From assembly GCA_017501525.1 (NCBI GenBank), contig JAFVWT010000019.1, positions 1 through 44,545 of the forward strand: DNA of 44,545 nucleotides. The letters are read 5' to 3'. Source of the DNA: Bacteroidales bacterium (GTDB lineage: Bacteria > Bacteroidota > Bacteroidia > Bacteroidales > UBA932). Shown one piece after another: positions 15,569 through 22,957 of this stretch. A model generated the notes under the pieces. It saw nothing but the letters and a program-made list of their open reading frames with translations, had not been told where the DNA came from and did not search any database. Every line of letters starts with the position of its first letter. Position 1 is the first letter of the stretch. The position numbers and the translations under genes were made by a program.

Positions 15569-16780
15569 TTAATAGAGGAATCCAAATGCCCAGAGAGGAA
15601 TTCTCTTTCCTACAGCCACATCTATGTTGTCTACAGCCAAAGCAGCTTTATCCATATCCTCTTCGTTTATTTGCGAAAACCCTTTACTTGCACCACCAAT
15701 CTCTATTACGATCTCTCCATCAATTCTGTAGTCGCCTGTTTTTAATCCACCATATTCGACTTTATGTCCGGCGGATGAAAGTTGATTGCAGAAAAAACAT
15801 TCCCTGATTGTTCCTGTCTCAGGTTCCTTGCTGCAGAGACTATAAATTTGATTAGGGTTGTCCAGCATAAGTTTATCGGGTTTTTGAAAATCGGTGATTG
15901 TATCTTGCTTTGTATATATATTTCTTGTGAGTTTTGCCTCTGCAAGATACTTCATATATTTTAGGAGAGTTACTCTATCTAAACTTATGCTCTTTGATAA
16001 TTTTGCTATATCCACTTGATAGGGTAAAATGCCGGATACTACTTGCAGAAATGCTTTAATCTTTCTGGTGTTTTCAATACTGACATTCCTGTATTTTGTC
16101 AACTCAATGTCAATCGTATAGTTGATGACATTCTCTATGATATTCTTATATGTTTTTCTTTTCTCAAAAGAGAACGGGTAATATCCTGATTTCAAATAGT
16201 CGGAAAAAAATTCAAGAGGTCTGAGTTCCTTTTTGACTTTTGAACAGAATTCTGTCGGATGGTTCAGAAGTTTCTCAAGAGTTATGGGGGGAATCTCTTT
16301 ACCTGTCCTGAACCAGAGGTATTCTCTGAATGAGAGACCTGGCATATCATAGATGTCTTGCCGACGGGATAAGTCAGCTTCTCCATCGTTCAACTGTATT
16401 AGGGAGGACCCACTTAGAACTATTTTCAATGATTTGTAAAGATCATTAATCTCTTTGATTTCTTTACTCCATCCGTCGTATTTGTGTACTTCATCTATAA
16501 ATAAACGTTCTCCCCCTTGTCTGACAAAGGTCGCAGCGGTATCCACTAAAGTGTGAGTGGTGAAGTATCCTGTATCAGCAGAACAATATAGCGCATGTCT
16601 GTCAGAAATATCGTAGTTTTTCAGGATATATTGTTGCATAAGGGTAGATTTGCCAACACCCTTAGGCCCTCTTATTAGGATAAGTCTCGAATCCCAATCA
16701 ATGGTTCTGATTAGCTCCCGTTCAAAGGTCATTGGGACATCGGAAAGATATTCTATGTGTCTCTCAAATAAAACATTCAT
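15569..16780 (-). CDS. AAA-family ATPase with DUF4143-type C-terminus, in a repeat-bounded unit
   Basis: 403 residues from ATG 16780 (an in-frame TTG at 16804 is a weaker start). Walker A is RGPKGVGKST at about residues 37-46, Walker B is RLFIDEVH near 94-101, and a sensor strand reads VLSGSS. A winged-helix-like part (LPYQVDIAKLSKSISLDRVT) follows. The C-terminus has a restriction-endonuclease-like remnant, GGLKTGDYRIDGEIVIEIGG. This AAA_14/DUF4143 family is abundant and variable in Bacteroidales with unknown function. The gene ends 3 bp from one 43-bp direct repeat and its promoter region ends at the other, with two operator-like palindromes between. The unit carries no recombinase. Confidence 0.9.
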   Translation of the reverse strand: MNVLFERHIEYLSDVPMTFERELIRTIDWDSRLILIRGPKGVGKSTLMQQYILKNYDISDRHALYCSADTGYFTTHTLVDTAATFVRQGGERLFIDEVHKYDGWSKEIKEINDLYKSLKIVLSGSSLIQLNDGEADLSRRQDIYDMPGLSFREYLWFRTGKEIPPITLEKLLNHPTEFCSKVKKELRPLEFFSDYLKSGYYPFSFEKRKTYKNIIENVINYTIDIELTKYRNVSIENTRKIKAFLQVVSGILPYQVDIAKLSKSISLDRVTLLKYMKYLAEAKLTRNIYTKQDTITDFQKPDKLMLDNPNQIYSLCSKEPETGTIRECFFCNQLSSAGHKVEYGGLKTGDYRIDGEIVIEIGGASKGFSQINEEDMDKAALAVDNIDVAVGKRIPLWAFGFLY

Positions 16781-16813
16781 AAGCCAATTCTTTTGTTTAT
16801 GCAATACTACAAA

Positions 16814-16864
16814 TGTTTATTGTGATAAACAAATAAAATATAAAAATGTTTATCAGAATAAACA
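16814..16864 (-). promoter_or_regulatory. Two perfect 18-bp palindromes upstream of the ATPase
   Basis: TGTTTAT-tgtg-ATAAACA at 16814-16831 and TGTTTAT-caga-ATAAACA at 16847-16864 share identical 7-bp arms with different 4-bp centres. Their centres are 33 bp apart, close to three DNA turns. A weak -7 box (TTTATTTG, minus strand 16837-16830) lies between and overlaps the nearer palindrome. This is the layout of a cooperative repressor operator. Confidence 0.7.
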
Positions 16865-16868
16865 CATG

Positions 16869-16911
16869 ACAATCTCAGAGAGTCACGATTGTTGGTTCTC
16901 GGGGTTTAGTT
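16869..16911. repeat. Right 43-bp direct repeat, overlapping the TPR gene 3' end
   Basis: Direct-repeat partner of 15523-15565 (3 mismatches in 43). It contains the last codons and stop of the TPR gene (LNPENQQS), so the gene stays intact after the presumed insertion. Two mismatches weaken the terminator stem present in the left copy, which could let TPR transcription run into the ATPase. Confidence 0.85.
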
Positions 16912-18610
16912 GTATTACCAGTTGTGCCAAATGGCTCTCAAGAGTGCTCTCACCGGCCGGGATAGCTATTTTTCTGCGGATTTTGGTTCTTAAGGTGTAT
17001 ACGCTGTTTATATTGCGGTGATTCATCAGCAGACGAATGCTTTCTTGTGTGAATCCCAAACAAATCAAAGCGCAATAAGATAGTTCATATTTTGTCAAAT
17101 CGGGATATTCATTCTTTAAGTAGGTCATGATTCCGTTAGACAAAAGGTCCGTTAAGGAATTGAGGTCATCCATAAATTCAGTATCGGTATTTCTGCTGAC
17201 CTTAAGATGTTCTTTAAATTCGGAGTAGAATCTTGCAGGATTACTTTGATGAATATGCGCCAATTCGGTAAGATTCTGAAGATTTTTAATACGTCCATAT
17301 AATAATGAGATTAAATGCGAGGTCTTGTCGGAATTTACAGTTTTGATATTCATTTCCAACTCTCTACATCTATTCTCCAATTCATTCTTTTGTTCAATGG
17401 CGTCAGCTATATATTCTCGATACTCCTCCACCTCTATAGAACGTTTTTTGTTAATCTTTTTATATTTTCTGAAGATATAGAAAACTAATATGAAAGTAGC
17501 TATAAAAATAATAGAATACGCCACAATCATATAAATGTGACGCGAACGGATAAGTTTGTACGATTCCTGATAATGTTTTGCTAAATATTTTTCCTCAACC
17601 TCTTTAGCGACATTCGACAAATTAACTTTGTACAGAGAATCTTTGCAACGTCGATATTTTCTTTCGTACATAAGAGCAGAAGTTAAGTCTCCGGTCTTTT
17701 CATAAATTTCGCTTATTTCTCTAAAATCTTCTGCGGTATATATGGTATGTTGAGTAGTAGCTTCGATGCATTTTTTGAAGTACACGATAGCAGAGTCTAA
17801 TTGATTGGTTCTCTTATAGTAAACAGACATTGCATAGTTATACTTCATTAGGTCCTTCTCATTTTTGAACAGTTCATACCATTCCTCCATTATATATGTT
17901 TGATTAAATTTATAGTAACCTATATTTTCAAGAGTCATGGATAGGTTCAAATAGAGCTGATTTTGATTTAAATCAAGAGCCATCTGCTTTGCCTCCAACA
18001 GATAAGGAATGGCTTCCTCATACATTCCTATCGATCTGTACATCATCCCGACATTTTTGGTTGCCATTAGAATATTCGACTTGTTATCGGTTTGCAAATA
18101 CTCCTCCAATGCCCGTTTATGGTATTCCAAAGCTGAACGTCTGTCGTATTGGGTAAAGTAACTTCCCCCTATAGCATGATAAATAAGTCCTTTGGTATAG
18201 TGATCATCAGTTTTTTCAGCATAAATTTTTGCTTGAATAAAAAAATCAATAGCCTCAGTATATAGATTGGCGTTATATTTAGTGACCCCGTGATAATAAA
18301 AGGCCAAGGCCTTTTCCCTGTCAGAGCCATGCTCTTTATAATATTCCAAAGCCACAGCGGTCAGAGAATCCGAGCGGGAGTCGATATAATTCTTGTTCAT
18401 AGCCTGAGCATAGAGGAGCGAGAATTTAGCCCTTTGTTTACCCTCTGCCAATTTTATTCTTTCAATCTTATCCAACATCTTCAATGCGCTGTCGGGATGC
18501 TCCATTATTATAGATTCTGCAGTATTGATAATCTTGTCGATTTGTGAAGATTTACTACAGGCAGAGAGCAATGAAATTGTCAAAGCCAAAACCAAAATCA
18601 GAGTTTTCAT
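16883..18610 (-). CDS. TPR sensor-type lipoprotein with membrane helix and HTH-like C-terminus
   Basis: 575 residues. The lipoprotein-like signal (MKTLILVLALTISLLSAC) is followed by about seven tetratricopeptide-type helical repeats (residues 30-340), a membrane helix (about 362-386, YMIVAYSIIFIATFILVFYI), a coiled coil (390-440) and a cytoplasmic C-terminal region whose last 100 residues (TKYELSYCALICLGFTQESI, then RTKIRRKIAI) resemble a LuxR-like helix-turn-helix. Such TPR-TM-HTH proteins are common regulators in Bacteroidota. It is divergent from the DUF3244 gene across a 184-bp region with repeated motifs, so it may control that side. The stop lies inside the right 43-bp repeat. Confidence 0.85.
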   Translation of the reverse strand: MKTLILVLALTISLLSACSKSSQIDKIINTAESIIMEHPDSALKMLDKIERIKLAEGKQRAKFSLLYAQAMNKNYIDSRSDSLTAVALEYYKEHGSDREKALAFYYHGVTKYNANLYTEAIDFFIQAKIYAEKTDDHYTKGLIYHAIGGSYFTQYDRRSALEYHKRALEEYLQTDNKSNILMATKNVGMMYRSIGMYEEAIPYLLEAKQMALDLNQNQLYLNLSMTLENIGYYKFNQTYIMEEWYELFKNEKDLMKYNYAMSVYYKRTNQLDSAIVYFKKCIEATTQHTIYTAEDFREISEIYEKTGDLTSALMYERKYRRCKDSLYKVNLSNVAKEVEEKYLAKHYQESYKLIRSRHIYMIVAYSIIFIATFILVFYIFRKYKKINKKRSIEVEEYREYIADAIEQKNELENRCRELEMNIKTVNSDKTSHLISLLYGRIKNLQNLTELAHIHQSNPARFYSEFKEHLKVSRNTDTEFMDDLNSLTDLLSNGIMTYLKNEYPDLTKYELSYCALICLGFTQESIRLLMNHRNINSVYTLRTKIRRKIAIPAGESTLESHLAQLVIQLNPENQQS

Positions 18611-18625
18611 AAGGAGTTATTTTAG

Positions 18626-18651
18626 CTCTAAATTATAAAAATTTTAGAGCA
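18626..18651. promoter_or_regulatory. Inverted repeat GCTCTAAA/TTTAGAGC upstream of the TPR gene
   Basis: Perfect 8-bp arms with a 10-base A/T-rich centre, 16 bp upstream of the TPR start codon. It could be an operator or a leader hairpin. Confidence 0.4.
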
Positions 18652-18658
18652 AAAAAAC

Positions 18659-18746
18659 GTGTATGAGTGTAGTATTAGATTTTATTTTACTATATGCTTA
18701 ATACACAACATATTACAATTTGGTGTATGAGGCGTGTATGTGTAGG
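18659..18746. promoter_or_regulatory. Repeated GTGTATG motifs between divergent genes
   Basis: CGTGTATGAGTGTAG (18659-18673), GGTGTATGAGG (18722-18732) and CGTGTATGTGTAGG (18733-18746) share a GTGTATG core in one orientation. The position between the TPR sensor gene and the DUF3244 gene suggests regulator binding sites; this is inference. Confidence 0.4.
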
Positions 18747-18765
18747 ATTTTTAATCGTTAATTAA

Positions 18766-18773
18766 TAAATTTG
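18766..18773 (+). promoter_or_regulatory. -7 promoter box TAAATTTG for the DUF3244 gene
   Basis: TAAATTTG matches TAnnTTTG and ends 21 bp before ATG 18795. No clear -33 TTTG lies upstream, which fits a promoter needing an activator bound at the GTGTATG repeats. Confidence 0.5.
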
Positions 18774-18794
18774 CAATAATAAAAACTATCAAAA

Positions 18795-19202
18795 ATGAAA
18801 ACAAGACTAATTATCTTATCATTATTTGTACTGCTGCTTGGGGTGCAACAAATCTCGGCTCAGACAGTTGTTTCAGATGTTGATGTAATAATTGACAAAG
18901 AAGAGTCATCTGAATCTGGCTTAGGAAGAACTTTAACCCCAATAATTGAAGCCCAAATCAACACCCTCTCAAGATTGCTAAGCTTAACTTTTAATGAGCC
19001 GGTAGGTATAGTTGTTATAGCTGTAACAAACTCGATAGGTGAAACTGTTGCATCGGTACAATGTAATACCTCAGTGGAGCCATTCATGCAGTTGTCAGTG
19101 CCTGTTGACGATGATACATATTATATAGAAATAAATGGAAACAAAATATCCGCCTTTGCTACTTATACCATCTTAAATAGATTTATTAATACTAACCAAT
19201 AA
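18795..19202 (+). CDS. Secreted DUF3244-like protein
   Basis: 135 residues. A Sec signal peptide (about 1-22, ending QQISAQ) precedes a small beta-rich domain. The pattern TPIIEAQINTLSRLLSLTF, then NEPVGIVVIAVTNSIGETV, then a DDDTYYIEINGN strand is the Ig-like layout of DUF3244 proteins of Bacteroidales. I recall these occurring near C10 cysteine peptidases, and one lies 1.5 kb downstream here. A role as an exported inhibitor or partner of the peptidase is a hypothesis from neighbourhood only. The next lipoprotein starts 134 bp on with no clear promoter box between. Confidence 0.7.
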   Translation: MKTRLIILSLFVLLLGVQQISAQTVVSDVDVIIDKEESSESGLGRTLTPIIEAQINTLSRLLSLTFNEPVGIVVIAVTNSIGETVASVQCNTSVEPFMQLSVPVDDDTYYIEINGNKISAFATYTILNRFINTNQ

Positions 19203-19336
19203 ATTACTAAGGGTATCATCAAAAAATTAACACTGCTTGAACTATAGTATTTTAAATTAAAAATATTCATAAAATGTACAAGAACTTGTCAATTCTAAAC
19301 TTTATAATATTTATTAATCATTAAAAATCCCAAATT

Positions 19337-19786
19337 ATGAAACACATTTTTTATTTTGCAATCTTGTGCTTGATGATGTCTTGTAATAACAGTGGTAAGC
19401 AAGAGGTTAAAGCTGAAGATTTTAAGGTGAATGATGAGATGTTCCGCAGTGAACTTGTCACTCTTCCAATGGAGAGACAGAAAGAGATATATAGGACACT
19501 CTCTCCCGAAATGAAGCATAAATTATATGAGTATAAGTATACCATAGATTTGGCGTCTGATAGACTGACAGACAAGGAAAAGAAATATTTGACCCAATTT
19601 AAAAATGAGTTCTGTACTATCGAGACATTCTCTAATCCAGAAGGTATCTCAGAAGAGACACAGTCATACTGCATTCAGTCTTTCAAAGATAATTTGGGTT
19701 GGTCAGATGATAAGATTTACATATACTCTATGACCTTTATGACAGCTGATGAGATTGAGAAATATATTGAAGATCAGAGCAAATAA
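19337..19786 (+). CDS. Small lipoprotein, possibly fulvocin C-related
   Basis: 149 residues. The signal MKHIFYFAILCLMMSC gives a lipidated Cys at residue 16. The mature part is helical and charged, with MERQKEIYRTLSPEMKHKLY followed by SDRLTDKEKKYLTQ, and two further cysteines (FCTIETF and SYCIQSF). The 'LSPE.K..L...K' plus 'LT..EK' pattern recalls proteins labelled bacteriocin fulvocin C-related in Bacteroidota; the match is by eye and weak. Position after the DUF3244 gene suggests co-expression. No catalytic motif is visible. Confidence 0.65.
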   Translation: MKHIFYFAILCLMMSCNNSGKQEVKAEDFKVNDEMFRSELVTLPMERQKEIYRTLSPEMKHKLYEYKYTIDLASDRLTDKEKKYLTQFKNEFCTIETFSNPEGISEETQSYCIQSFKDNLGWSDDKIYIYSMTFMTADEIEKYIEDQSK

Positions 19787-19981
19787 GGAGTTTTATCAAC
19801 CATCTCAAGAGGATGATGTTACAAAATAAACGATGAGTTAGATCTGGAAAATAAGGGGAAGTCTGCCGATTGACTTAGATTGAAGAAATTAAATGACTAT
19901 TCCTATTTAGTTTAATCTTTAACCTGTCCCTAATTTTTATGGGATACTAATGAAACAATAGTTCGTTAATTTTTCCAAGTC

Positions 19982-20480
19982 CTAAGCGGCCCTAGCAGTA
20001 AATAAAACCAGTTCTTTGAGAAGTTTGTCAATAACTTGTGGGTTCGGTCGCAGACCGGACACGCAAATAAATTGATTGAGCATATAAGTGTTATGGATGA
20101 TCGACTTGCAGGATGATATTGAGAAAGGTATTCCCAGTTTCTTGTAAGCGACCTTAGCGAGGTTGATGCTTGCGAAAGAGGCGTTCCGATGGAACTCGAG
20201 TTTCCTGAGATCGGTTGACTGGCAGTCGTTAAGACCGGCATAGTGCTTCGCATCTCTGAAACAGAACTCCAACTGGAAACGGGTTCTATAGCAATCAATC
20301 ACATCCTTGGTACTCATGGATTCATCGGTGCTGAAGGAAATTGACCTTGCCTGGGATTGCCATGAATAGTTTAAGCGTATCCATAAACACTTTCTCAAAA
20401 GGTTTGCTTACCTTTGCTGCTGATTTGAGGGCCTCAAGGCACTCGGATTGGTATTGCATAAGTAGGTTTGATGAGCTCAT
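19982..20480 (-). pseudogene. IS4-family transposase with internal deletion
   Basis: The N-terminal 52 codons (ATG 20480; MSSSNLLMQYQSECLEALK to AIPGKVNFLQ) are followed by a stop at 20322-20324. In another frame from about 20345 down to 19982 the C-terminal domain continues (FSTDESMSTKDVI...). That part holds the IS4 signature Y-(2)-R-(3)-E-(6)-K exactly in CYRTRFQLEFCFRDAK. A full IS4 transposase is about 400 residues, so roughly 230 residues carrying the first catalytic Asp residues are deleted with a frame change. It cannot be active by itself. Element ends could not be assigned with confidence. Confidence 0.85.
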
Positions 20481-20500
20481 AACTTAAAGTAGTAGAATGC

Positions 20501-20564
20501 TCTAAAATGCTGATAATCAACGACTTATACAATGCTTTTATTGTCTGATTATCAATATTTTAGA
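20501..20564. repeat. 19-bp inverted repeat upstream of the transposase remnant
   Basis: TCTAAAATGCTGATAATCA at 20501-20519 pairs with TGATTATCAATATTTTAGA at 20546-20564 (two mismatches) across a 26-base loop. It lies 20 bp upstream of the transposase start and is probably a leader hairpin of the IS that protects it from outside transcription. Confidence 0.6.
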
Positions 20565-20688
20565 CATTTTTTCAGAGTCTTTTCCTGACCTTTCATCAGC
20601 TTGCTCAAGCGATAGTTATTGACAGTACTTCAATGAACTTTTATATAGCGGAACCGGTCATCCGGCTTCAAATGTTTAACTTTTAGTG

Positions 20689-20704
20689 CGGTAAATTTTT
20701 ACCG
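20689..20704. promoter_or_regulatory. Palindrome CGGTAAA-TT-TTTACCG upstream of the C10 peptidase gene
   Basis: Perfect 7-bp arms with a 2-bp centre, 27 bp before the chosen start codon at 20731. It may be an operator, or an end of the IS remnant on its left. No TAnnTTTG box was found for this gene. Confidence 0.45.
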
Positions 20705-20730
20705 AAGTATTGAATGAAATGTACTTAAAA

Positions 20731-22011
20731 ATGAGAAAATGTATTCTTTATATGTTATCTTTCCTATTAATTTCATGTGTGAAAGAAAACTCTAATCTTC
20801 CAAATTCTGTTGGTATAGTAGAAACTGATTATAAATTGGAGTCCGCTATTGCGGAATTGTATTCAATGATGGATGTAATAGCCTCCCATGATACGAAATC
20901 ATTGCACTCAAAAACTATTTCTAAGGTAACAACTTTAACATCTTCTGACTTCTATTTTTTGAATAATCAAACTAAATCTGTAAAGGAAGACTCTGATATA
21001 GTCTATATAGTTGATTTTAACGAGGGTGGTTGTGCTGTGTTAGGAGCTGATGATAGATTGAAACCCGTTATATTAATATTGGAAAATGGGACGATAGACC
21101 CTATGACAATTACCAGTATAATTCCAACTCCGATAGGAAACAGTTTATTTGATTATTATAATGAGGAAATGCAGGAATATTACATAGGGAATAAAGAGAA
21201 TATTCTAGGAAGTTCCAATATTATATCATTATATATCGAAAGAATGCTAACGCATCCATCCTCAGTCGATGATGAAAATTATACTTATCAATTATCAATT
21301 GATGCTGTACCTCCTATCCTTAATACTCGTTGGCATCAAGGCTCGCCATATAATAATAAGATGCCTTTATTAATAACAATGACAAGGAGGCCGATGGGAT
21401 GTACGACTCTGGCTCTCCTACAAATACTAGTGGCAAATAAGGATATTCCAATTAGTGCATTTGGCGTAACAGAGTCTACTTGGGAAGACTTAGATGTTGT
21501 AGGGATATATGATTCTGATGATTCTCCTGAGAATCTACAACTAATAGATGATGTTTCTACCATTGCTAGAAGATTAGCTGATGGAATAGATGTATTTTAT
21601 AACTTTTTATTTAGTGGTGGAACCTTTGCTACGCCAAAACAGGTGTGTAATTACATGAAAGAGATAGGATATGAATATGCTGATGTTGTTATGGGATTTT
21701 CCCTATCTTCGATTCTAAATATGCTACAACTAAATAAACCTGTCTTTATCGCTGCGCTTAATGGAGGATTTAATGGCCATGCATGGGTGATTGATGGATA
21801 TGTAAACAGAATAGCAACTCATAATGTTACAGGAGAAAGAACTGAACAATTATTATTGCACTGTAATTGGGGCTGGGCTGGCTTAGACGATGGATATTAT
21901 ATTCCGGAGTTATTCGATTCAGATGGATTTGTTATTCCCGATTACCCTACATATATAGGTGATGACCCCGGATTTAATGCCAGTTGGTGGTATCGTCAAA
22001 TCGTCTATTAA
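20731..22011 (+). CDS. C10-family (streptopain-like) cysteine peptidase lipoprotein
   Basis: 426 residues from ATG 20731, which starts a lipoprotein signal (MRKCILYMLSFLLISC); ATG 20719 is an alternative. A pro-region (about 20-185) contains the beta-rich IVDFNEGGCAVLGADDRLKP segment typical of streptopain propeptides. The mature domain opens with LNTRWHQGSPYNNKMP. The catalytic Cys is C224 in PMGCTTLALLQIL, the His H350 in FNGHAWVIDGY, and the oxyanion/orienting NWGW motif is at N379 (HCNWGWAGLDDGYY). All catalytic residues are present, although the region around Cys departs from the usual GCVATAxAQ. Related secreted peptidases include SpeB, B. fragilis Bfp and interpain. Its upstream region is interrupted by the IS remnant. 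Confidence 0.9.
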   Translation: MRKCILYMLSFLLISCVKENSNLPNSVGIVETDYKLESAIAELYSMMDVIASHDTKSLHSKTISKVTTLTSSDFYFLNNQTKSVKEDSDIVYIVDFNEGGCAVLGADDRLKPVILILENGTIDPMTITSIIPTPIGNSLFDYYNEEMQEYYIGNKENILGSSNIISLYIERMLTHPSSVDDENYTYQLSIDAVPPILNTRWHQGSPYNNKMPLLITMTRRPMGCTTLALLQILVANKDIPISAFGVTESTWEDLDVVGIYDSDDSPENLQLIDDVSTIARRLADGIDVFYNFLFSGGTFATPKQVCNYMKEIGYEYADVVMGFSLSSILNMLQLNKPVFIAALNGGFNGHAWVIDGYVNRIATHNVTGERTEQLLLHCNWGWAGLDDGYYIPELFDSDGFVIPDYPTYIGDDPGFNASWWYRQIVY

Positions 22012-22039
22012 TTATTAAATGAACTCAAACTATATTGTC

Positions 22040-22792
22040 ATGAAAAAGTTTTATTTATTTCCATTTATCCTATTACTGGTTTTCTTATATTCGTGTAATC
22101 GTACGGATAAAAGCAGTACTATGATTTCTTCATATATACGTTCATACGAGAAAATAGTAGGTTTTGATAGAGTCAATCAGTTGACTCCAAATGAGGATGA
22201 ACTGAGCTTCTCCAATTGTGCGGTCTCATTCTTTTTTGTACCGAGGGAGAATATAGAAAATTTAGCTTGTGTTCATTCTTTGCGTGAAAAGAAGGAGTAT
22301 GACTATGATATTTCTTGTAAAAGAGATACACCTGAGGTATTTGACAGTCTAAGAAATCATATTGGGGATATAAACTGTCCGAAACAGTATTGTCCGGATC
22401 TTTCCCAATATACAACTTGTTCACAACCGAGTGCAATAGTTGATAAAATTGTTTCGGTAGTAATAACATCGGATAAAGATTGGGATGAGACCCATCCTGC
22501 AGGATCTTCATTGAATGACATTGTCAAGGTGAGGTTTGCGTCACATTATCCATTTATTAGCAGTGGCTATGAGCCACAATACTGCATTTATGATGGGATG
22601 TATGAACCAACCAATACTCAAATTGTGGATGTCTCTGAGTTAGAATACAATGATTTATACTTATTGGATCCGAATGTAAGTCTTAAATTCTATTTCAATG
22701 TACCGGAACATATACATTCTTGTACCCTTTCTTTTAAATTCTTTACTGAGGAACAACAGGAGTTTGTAGGTTCTATATTGATAAATAATTAG
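22040..22792 (+). CDS. Lipoprotein of unknown function after the C10 peptidase
   Basis: 250 residues from ATG 22040, 28 bp after the peptidase stop; an in-frame ATG at 22019 would add seven residues before the signal. The signal MKKFYLFPFILLLVFLYSC has its lipidated Cys at about residue 19. The mature protein is beta-rich, with several cysteines (CPKQYCPDLSQYTTC) and a C-terminal SSLNDIVKVRFASHYPFISS segment. It is probably co-transcribed with the peptidase and could be a surface partner or inhibitor, but no family was recognised. Confidence 0.75.
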   Translation: MKKFYLFPFILLLVFLYSCNRTDKSSTMISSYIRSYEKIVGFDRVNQLTPNEDELSFSNCAVSFFFVPRENIENLACVHSLREKKEYDYDISCKRDTPEVFDSLRNHIGDINCPKQYCPDLSQYTTCSQPSAIVDKIVSVVITSDKDWDETHPAGSSLNDIVKVRFASHYPFISSGYEPQYCIYDGMYEPTNTQIVDVSELEYNDLYLLDPNVSLKFYFNVPEHIHSCTLSFKFFTEEQQEFVGSILINN

Positions 22793-22901
22793 GGAGAGCC
22801 GCGAGGTGGTCTGAAGATGTAAGTAAGCACCCGATTCAAAGAGTAGACACATTTCTCAAATTGCCGTAAGACAGCATTGTAGCGAAACAACGCAATAACG
22901 A
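22793..22901. other. Spacer, no gene recognised
   Basis: GC-richer than the genes on its left. Short open frames exist on the minus strand but none starts convincingly or matches a family I know. Confidence 0.3.
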
Positions 22902-22931
22902 GCCCCGATAGTCAATCAAGGCTATCGGGGC
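22902..22931. terminator. Strong hairpin between convergent genes
   Basis: A 10-bp perfect stem GCCCCGATAG/CTATCGGGGC with a 10-base loop lies between the lipoprotein (ends 22792) and the M49-like gene (ends 22958). T tracts are poor on both sides, so termination is likely but not certain. Confidence 0.6.
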
Positions 22932-22957
22932 GTTGTCGTTATGTTATGATACCAAAA

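Noticed and set aside
22793-22957. tRNA or structured RNA in the spacer after the C10 locus
   Set aside because: No cloverleaf or CCA end could be drawn; the only clear structure is the terminator-like hairpin at 22902-22931.
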